A DNA stretch of 7,801 bases from JBFLVN01 sp040758475 (GTDB lineage: Bacteria > JAGRBM01). The number at the start of each line of letters is the position of its first letter. Position 1 is the first letter of the stretch. Where the stretch lies: the NCBI GenBank assembly GCA_040758475.1, contig JBFLVN010000179.1, positions 1 to 7,801 on the forward strand, in the 5' to 3' direction. Positions 5,049 through 7,801 of this stretch are shown here, one piece after another. The position numbers were made by a program, and so were the translations under genes. A model generated the notes under the pieces. It worked only from the letters and a program-made list of their open reading frames with translations. It did no database searches and had not been told where the DNA came from.

Positions 5049-5233
5049 CCCCGGGATTTTTGAGGGCCTCGCAAGCCCTTGAAAACGGGGAGGTTTTCGG
5101 ACGTAAAAACCGCCTAACCCCTCAAAATCATTCTTGTTTTGTGATTTTCCTGTGGTATTGAAATCCCGTGCTTGGGCCCTTTTCCCCTGAAAAGCGGTTC
5201 CAAGCCCCTGGGCCCCCTGGCCCACCCCCTTCC
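5049..5233. promoter_or_regulatory. gyrB upstream spacer with competing inverted repeats
   Basis: Several stems share arms. TTTTTGAGGGC (5057-5067) pairs with GCCCTTGAAAA (5075-5085), 11 pairs including two G-U. The same left arm, TTTTGAGGG (5058-5066), is also perfectly complementary to CCCTCAAAA (5119-5127), which is followed by a T-rich stretch (5131-5148). GAAAAC (5081-5086) pairs with GTTTTC (5093-5098), and GGTTTT (5092-5097) with AAAACC (5106-5111). These pairings are mutually exclusive in part, as in attenuators. A weak TTGTTT (5134-5139) and TATTGA (5156-5161) pair is the only promoter-like element I see. Regulation is inferred. Confidence 0.35.
5170..5205 (+). repeat. Stem-loop in the gyrB leader
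   Basis: GCTTGG (5170-5175) pairs with CCAAGC (5200-5205) and encloses a second perfect stem CTTTTC (5179-5184) with GAAAAG (5189-5194), loop CCCT. The structure ends 28 nt before the ATG at 5234. It would lie in the untranslated leader if that ATG is the start. Confidence 0.4.
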
Positions 5234-7690
5234 ATGGCAGAAAGCGCGGCGGAAAAGAAAAAACCCGGTGTTTACGACGAGTCGTCCATCAAGGTCCTCG
5301 ACGACATCGAGGCCGTGCGGACGCGGCCCGGCATGTACATCGGCGACCCGGAGGACGGCTCCGGGCTCCACCACATGATCTGGGAGGTGGTGGACAACTC
5401 GGTGGACGAAGCCATCGGCGGCTTTGCGAACCGCGTGGACGTGACGATCCACTCCGATAACTCCGTCTCCGTCGAAGACAACGGCCGCGGCATCCCGGTG
5501 GGTCCCCACCCGGAAATGGGGATTCCCACCTGCGAAGTCGTCATGACGGTCCTCCACGCCGGGGGGAAGTTTGACCACAACTCCTACAAAGTCTCGGGCG
5601 GCCTCCACGGCGTGGGCGTCTCGTGCGTCAATTTCCTCTCCGAATCCCTCGACCTCGAAGTAAAACGCGACGGCAAGGTCTACCACCAGCGTTTCGAGCG
5701 GGGCGTGACCGCTTCCAAGCTCAAGGAGATCGGCGTCACCGACAGGACGGGCAGCAAGGTTACCTTCAAGCCCGACTCGAAGATCTTCAAGAACATCGAC
5801 TTCAACCACGACACGGTGACCCAGCGCCTCCGGCAGCTCGCGTTTTTGAACAAGGGCCTCACGATCAAGTTCGCCGACGAGCGCAAGGGGAAAGAGCAGG
5901 AGTTCAACTACCCGGGCGGGCTCAAGAGCTTCGTCGAGTTCTTGAACAAGGGGCGCCAGGTCCTCCACTCCGAACCCGTTCATATCGTGAGCGAACGCGA
6001 TGGCACGACCATCGAGATCGCACTGGCCTACAACGATTCATATAACGAGAACCTCTTCTGCTTTACCAACAACATCTACAACCGGGACGGCGGAACCCAC
6101 GTGACGGGATTCCGCAAGGCCCTCACGCGGACCATCTCCGCCTACGCCGCCAAGCAGGGGATCGCCGAGAAGCTCAAGGTGGATCTCCAGGGGGACGACG
6201 TGCGCGAGGGGCTCACGGTCGTCCTCTCCGTCAAGATGCCCGACCCCAAATTTTCCTCCCAGACGAAGGACAAGCTGGTCTCTTCGGAAATCGCGGGCGT
6301 CGTCGAATCGGTCATGGGGGAAAAATTATCCGAATACCTGGAGCAGCACCCGGCCGACGCCAAGAAAATCATCGCCAAGTGTTTCGAAGCGGCCCTCGCG
6401 CGCGAGGCCGCTCGCAAGGCGCGGGAACTCACGCGCCGCAAGGGCGCCCTCGACGTGGCGAACCTCCCGGGGAAACTGGCCGACTGCCAGGAACGCGACC
6501 CCAAGCTCTGCGAGGTTTTCCTCGTCGAAGGCGAGTCGGCCGGCGGCTCGGCCAAGCAAGGAAGGAACCGCGCCAACCAGGCGATCCTTCCCCTCAAGGG
6601 CAAAATCCTCAACGTCGAAAAAGCCCGCTACGACAAGATGCTCTCCTCCGAGGAAATCGGAACGATGATCACGGCTCTTGGCACCGGGATCGGCGGGGAC
6701 GAATTCGACCCGGCCAAGCTCCGCTACCACAAGATCATCCTGATGACGGACGCCGACGTGGACGGCTCCCACATCCGCACGCTCCTCCTCACGTTCTTCT
6801 ACCGGCACATGGAAGAACTCGTAAAAAGGGGCCACGTCTACATCGCCCAGCCCCCCCTCTATCGGGTGAAGAAGGGGAAAGTGGAGCGCTACATCCAGAC
6901 GGACCTGGAGATGGAAGAATATCTTCTCGACCTGGGCCTGGAGGGTTACTCCCTCCAGGGCACGGGCACGAAGGAGAAATTCTCGGGCAAGGAATTGAAG
7001 AAACTCGTCCGGACCATCTCCCAGTACGACGCGGTCCTCTCGCGCCTCGAACGCCATCATCTCGATCCCCGCGTCGTCCACGCTTTCGTGGCGGTGACGC
7101 AGAAGGCCGGCGCCGTGGACCCGGAAACCTTCAAGAGCGAGGCCAAATCGGCCCAGGTCCTGACGGAAGTGGCCAAGTTCGTGATGAAGAATTTTCCAGC
7201 CGCCGCCCCGGTGGACCCCTACCTCCCGCTCGACACGGAGCACGGCCTCTATTCCTTCAAGATCGTCACCCAGTACAAGAACACCCGGTATACGTCGCTC
7301 ATGGACCAGCAGTTCTTCAGCCTCCCCGAGTACCGCCAGCTCCAGGACCTCTCCAAGGAGATGGGCCGGGCGGGGCAGGCGCCCTTCGCGCTCGCCCACG
7401 GAGAGCGCGGGTCCCGGCAGTTCTCTTTCCTGCGGGACGTGAAGGAAACGCTCCTCTCCGAAGCCAAGAAGGGCTTTACGATCCAGCGCTACAAGGGCCT
7501 CGGCGAGATGAATCCGGAGCAGCTCTGGGAAACGACCATGGACCCCACGAAGCGCCGGCTTCTCCAGGTATCGATCGAAGACGCGGTGGCCGCCGACCAG
7601 ATCTTCAGCGTCCTCATGGGCGATCAGGTCGAGCCCCGCAAGGATTTCATCACCCAGCACGCTCTTGAGGTGAAGGAACTGGACGTGTAG
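5234..7690 (+). CDS. gyrB: DNA gyrase subunit B
   Basis: GyrB is the ATPase subunit of gyrase, which with GyrA introduces negative supercoils. From the ATG at 5234 the product is 818 aa. The GHKL ATPase domain has EVVDNSVDE (51-59), DNGRGIP (82-88), GGLHGVG (122-128) and the QTK lysine (343-345). The TOPRIM domain has EGESAGG (432-438), PLKGKILN (453-460) and TDADVDGSH (505-513). The tail has QRYKGLGEMNPEQLW (751-765). The extra 150-170 residues between TOPRIM and tail mark the long GyrB form typical of proteobacteria and some other Gram-negatives. The frame is open upstream to a GTG at 5168, but the 22 added residues are Pro-rich and unlike GyrB, so 5234 is preferred. Neither start has a clear Shine-Dalgarno. 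Glu434 replaces the usual Asp of EGDSAGG. Confidence 0.97.
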   Translation: MAESAAEKKKPGVYDESSIKVLDDIEAVRTRPGMYIGDPEDGSGLHHMIWEVVDNSVDEAIGGFANRVDVTIHSDNSVSVEDNGRGIPVGPHPEMGIPTCEVVMTVLHAGGKFDHNSYKVSGGLHGVGVSCVNFLSESLDLEVKRDGKVYHQRFERGVTASKLKEIGVTDRTGSKVTFKPDSKIFKNIDFNHDTVTQRLRQLAFLNKGLTIKFADERKGKEQEFNYPGGLKSFVEFLNKGRQVLHSEPVHIVSERDGTTIEIALAYNDSYNENLFCFTNNIYNRDGGTHVTGFRKALTRTISAYAAKQGIAEKLKVDLQGDDVREGLTVVLSVKMPDPKFSSQTKDKLVSSEIAGVVESVMGEKLSEYLEQHPADAKKIIAKCFEAALAREAARKARELTRRKGALDVANLPGKLADCQERDPKLCEVFLVEGESAGGSAKQGRNRANQAILPLKGKILNVEKARYDKMLSSEEIGTMITALGTGIGGDEFDPAKLRYHKIILMTDADVDGSHIRTLLLTFFYRHMEELVKRGHVYIAQPPLYRVKKGKVERYIQTDLEMEEYLLDLGLEGYSLQGTGTKEKFSGKELKKLVRTISQYDAVLSRLERHHLDPRVVHAFVAVTQKAGAVDPETFKSEAKSAQVLTEVAKFVMKNFPAAAPVDPYLPLDTEHGLYSFKIVTQYKNTRYTSLMDQQFFSLPEYRQLQDLSKEMGRAGQAPFALAHGERGSRQFSFLRDVKETLLSEAKKGFTIQRYKGLGEMNPEQLWETTMDPTKRRLLQVSIEDAVAADQIFSVLMGDQVEPRKDFITQHALEVKELDV

Positions 7691-7722
7691 CCGGGCGGCG
7701 TTTTTTTTCTTCATCAAAAACG
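7690..7722 (+). terminator. Possible weak terminator after gyrB
   Basis: A run of eight T (7701-7708) follows the gyrB stop directly, preceded by only a 3-bp GCC/GGC stem (7690-7692 and 7697-7699). A second pairing, CGTTTTT (7699-7705) with AAAAACG (7716-7722), uses the T run itself. The stem is too short for a confident intrinsic terminator, and readthrough into the next gene is possible. Confidence 0.2.
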
Positions 7723-7740
7723 TTTCGGGAGTTCCGCAAA

Positions 7741-7801
7741 ATGCATTCTGTCGGCACGCCCCTGTTCTGGACGGGATTTAGCGTTTTCGTTCTGGTGGCC
7801 C
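7741..7801 (+). CDS. TerC/Alx-family membrane protein, N-terminus (cut by window edge)
   Basis: Only about 20 residues are present: MHSVGTPLFWTGFSVFVLVA. GTPLFWxGFxxFVL followed by a hydrophobic stretch is the usual beginning of TerC/Alx-type integral membrane proteins, whose first helix starts right at the N-terminus. Family members are linked to metal (manganese) efflux or tellurite resistance; which applies here cannot be told. GGGAG at 7727-7731 lies 9 nt before the ATG and supports the start. It lies 50 nt after gyrB on the same strand, with only a weak terminator candidate between. The call rests on a very short segment. Confidence 0.6.
   Translation, partial: MHSVGTPLFWTGFSVFVLVA

Noticed and set aside
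3693..5225. 510-codon open frame on the minus strand across recF
   Set aside because: It lies opposite recF and is a by-product of GC-rich codon use there. Its translation has no recognisable motif, while the plus strand encodes an intact RecF.
6326..7717. 463-codon open frame on the minus strand across gyrB
   Set aside because: Antisense shadow of gyrB; the composition is low-complexity and without domain signatures.
1..7801. CRISPR array, insertion sequence, tRNA or rRNA
   Set aside because: I saw no regularly spaced repeats, no transposase-like frames or terminal repeats, and no tRNA or rRNA consensus segments.

Overview
This is a GC-rich bacterial chromosome segment holding the replication-initiation gene cluster. 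Its order is [psd on the minus strand] - long gap - dnaA - gap - dnaN - recF - small basic ORF - gyrB - [start of a TerC-family gene]. All the replication genes are intact and read rightward; only psd points left. The proteins are ordinary members of their families. The long (about 820 aa) GyrB with the Gram-negative type insert and the proteobacteria-like PSD N-terminus suggest a Gram-negative, PE-making bacterium. Codons prefer C at third positions (CTC, GCC, ATC, TTC). I cannot place the phylum from sequence alone.

Positions 1-206 (minus) encode the first 68 residues of phosphatidylserine decarboxylase. Positions 207-910 have no convincing gene. This gap holds a cluster of DnaA-box-like sites (501-545) next to a 25-bp A+T block (580-604), which is my best candidate for the origin and unwinding element. 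It also has repeated TTGCGC/GCGCAA motifs including a 14-bp palindrome, a perfect 9-bp inverted repeat, a G-run block able to form a G-quadruplex, and one perfect DnaA box (874-882) fused to a hairpin just before dnaA.

Positions 911-2278 are dnaA. The 324-bp gap to dnaN (2279-2602) is AT-richer and strongly C-biased on this strand. It holds a near-consensus DnaA box and a plausible dnaN promoter. dnaN (2603-3712) and recF (3774-4889) follow closely. A 48-aa, roughly 40% Lys/Arg ORF (4902-5048) has the best Shine-Dalgarno in the window, overlapping the recF stop codon. A 185-bp spacer rich in competing inverted repeats leads to gyrB (5234-7690). The last 61 bases start a TerC-like membrane protein.

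Together the cluster supplies the initiator (DnaA), the sliding clamp (DnaN), a gap-repair loader (RecF) and half of the supercoiling enzyme (GyrB). I see no mobile element, CRISPR array, RNA gene or frameshift, and nothing resembling a new multi-gene system. The points worth following are the origin architecture, the small basic ORF, the structured gyrB leader and an Asp-to-Glu change in the GyrB TOPRIM motif.
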